DNA of 6,338 nt from an uncultured Coriobacteriales bacterium. GTDB taxonomy: Bacteria > Actinomycetota > Coriobacteriia > Coriobacteriales > Atopobiaceae. The translations under genes were made by a program, and so were the position numbers. The notes beneath the pieces are model-generated. The model saw only the letters and a list, made by a program, of their open reading frames with translations. It was not told the origin of the DNA and did no database searches. The number at the start of each line of letters is the position of its first letter. The stretch's first letter is position 1. Below, one piece after another: positions 5,393-6,338 of the stretch. The DNA is taken from NCBI GenBank assembly GCA_946530775.1, contig CAMNAH010000071.1:1-6338 (forward strand). The letters are read 5' to 3'.

Positions 5393-6338
5393 CTATCCGA
5401 TGCGGTAGGACGAGAGGACAGGCGAGGGGATGTGCGCCGAGATGAGATCGCTCGACGCCGCACGGAGGCGTGCCTCCTCAAGCGTTGCAGGGAGGGTCAG
5501 AGCGGCGGCCTCGTCCTTCCCGCGGCATCCCCCGAGCCCTTCGATGCCCGCCCAGATCATGAGGGCGAGCGCGAGGTAGGGGTTGGCCGATGGGTCGGGG
5601 GAGTGGAGCACCGCGAAGCGTTGCCCGTCGGCGACGGGAACGCCGACCAGCTGGGAGTGGCCGTCCGAGGAGAGGTCGCGCGCAAGCCGCTCATACGATC
5701 TTTCGACGGGATCCAGGAAGACGGTCATGGCAGCGAGGTGGCCGAGCATGCCCGCGACCATGGCCTGCAGGGTTGCATCGCTGGCGAGAGGTCCGGGAGA
5801 CATCCCGATATGGAACCCGTTGCCGGGCTGCTGGGCGATCGGTTTGGGGGAGAAGTCCGCGTGGAACCCGTTGCGGAAGGCCATCGCGCTCACGACCCGC
5901 TGGAACAGCATGATGTTATCCGCGGCGGTGATGGCATCCGAGGGACGGAACACGATCTCGTTCTGCCCCGGCCCCTTCTCGTGATAGGAGCTCTGCGGGT
6001 GGACTCCCATCCGCTCGAGCGTGAGGCAGATCTCGCGCCTCACGTTCTCGCAGCGGTCATCTGGGGCGATGTCCATGTAACCCGCCCTGTCGCATGGGAT
6101 GTCAGTAGGCTCCCCCTCCTCATCGAGACAGAAGAGGTAGAAGTTCTGGCGCGTGTCGAAGACGAGGTCGAGACCCGCTGCGGCGGCGTCGGCGGCGGCG
6201 CGGAGCAGCAAGCTGCGCGTATCGCTCTCGCAGATGGTTCCATCGGGCAGATGCAGGCTCGTGAACATCTGCACGACCCGACCATGCTCGGGACGCCAGG
6301 GGAGGGGCACGAGCGTTCCCGGGTCGGGGCGCAGGAAC
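5393..6338 (-). CDS. Glutamine synthetase-like protein, probably catalytically inactive (N-terminal part outside window)
   Basis: The frame is open to the right edge, so the N-terminal beta-grasp domain lies outside; 314 residues of the catalytic-domain region are visible. Recognisable signatures are FLRPDPGTLVPLPW at the edge, DRAGYMDIAPDDRCENVRRE, SYHEKGPGQNEIVF, FSPKPIAQQPGNGFHIGMSP, SPDPSANPYLALALMIWAGI and LPATLEEA. These identify the GlnA family, close to the type found beside ANTAR regulators in Clostridia. Key residues are lost, however. The metal-binding ExE of the GPEPEFF motif is RQN (6143-6151). The NSYKRLVPGYEAP to nRS-x-x-IRIP segment is shortened by several residues and lacks the catalytic Glu and both Arg. 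The RxExR motif before PDPSANPYL reads RFAVLHS. The His after the metal-binding His (GSGMHxH) is Gly. Only the two Glu of HEKGPGQNE and His of GNGFH remain. I infer loss of the ATP-dependent ammonia ligation and a sensor or scaffold role with the ANTAR protein. A divergent ligase on another substrate is the alternative. Confidence 0.85.
   Translation of the reverse strand, partial: FLRPDPGTLVPLPWRPEHGRVVQMFTSLHLPDGTICESDTRSLLLRAAADAAAAGLDLVFDTRQNFYLFCLDEEGEPTDIPCDRAGYMDIAPDDRCENVRREICLTLERMGVHPQSSYHEKGPGQNEIVFRPSDAITAADNIMLFQRVVSAMAFRNGFHADFSPKPIAQQPGNGFHIGMSPGPLASDATLQAMVAGMLGHLAAMTVFLDPVERSYERLARDLSSDGHSQLVGVPVADGQRFAVLHSPDPSANPYLALALMIWAGIEGLGGCRGKDEAAALTLPATLEEARLRAASSDLISAHIPSPVLSSYRIG

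Overview
The window looks like chromosomal DNA from a high-GC Gram-positive bacterium, most likely an intestinal member of the Coriobacteriia (Collinsella or a relative). The order rpsA then coaE is typical of Actinobacteria, codon use is strongly GC-biased, and several proteins resemble actinobacterial or clostridial families. The genus is an inference, since no rRNA or marker search was possible.

Layout. At the left edge lies the 3' part of rpsA (30S ribosomal protein S1) on the + strand, with the last two S1 repeats and an acidic Glu/Ala tail, followed by a textbook intrinsic terminator. Next comes about 450 bp without a credible gene (561-1013), but it is highly structured. It holds six copies of a 25-bp near-palindromic motif at a spacing of about 31 bp, one of them inverted, then two identical 43-bp imperfect palindromes 29 bp apart. 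After it, coaE (dephospho-CoA kinase) and a membrane-anchored SLT-type lytic transglycosylase form a tight + strand pair.

The right two thirds is on the - strand. Read in the direction of transcription, it starts with a glutamine-synthetase-family gene cut by the right edge. That is followed at once by an ANTAR-domain response regulator, and after an 84-bp gap by a large (828 aa) membrane-anchored protein with an Ala/Pro linker and C-terminal TPR-like helices that I do not recognise. This last gene converges on the transglycosylase gene and the two coding regions overlap by 21 bp.

Most interesting point. The glutamine-synthetase-like protein keeps the fold signatures but has lost most of the catalytic and metal-binding residues. 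The ANTAR regulator next to it has Asn where the phosphorylated Asp of a receiver should be. Together they look like a nitrogen-status sensing module built from a pseudoenzyme and a pseudo-receiver that would act on RNA by antitermination. This rests on residue patterns read by eye and on what is known of the families, not on an alignment or experiment. The second point of interest is the repeat cluster between rpsA and coaE.
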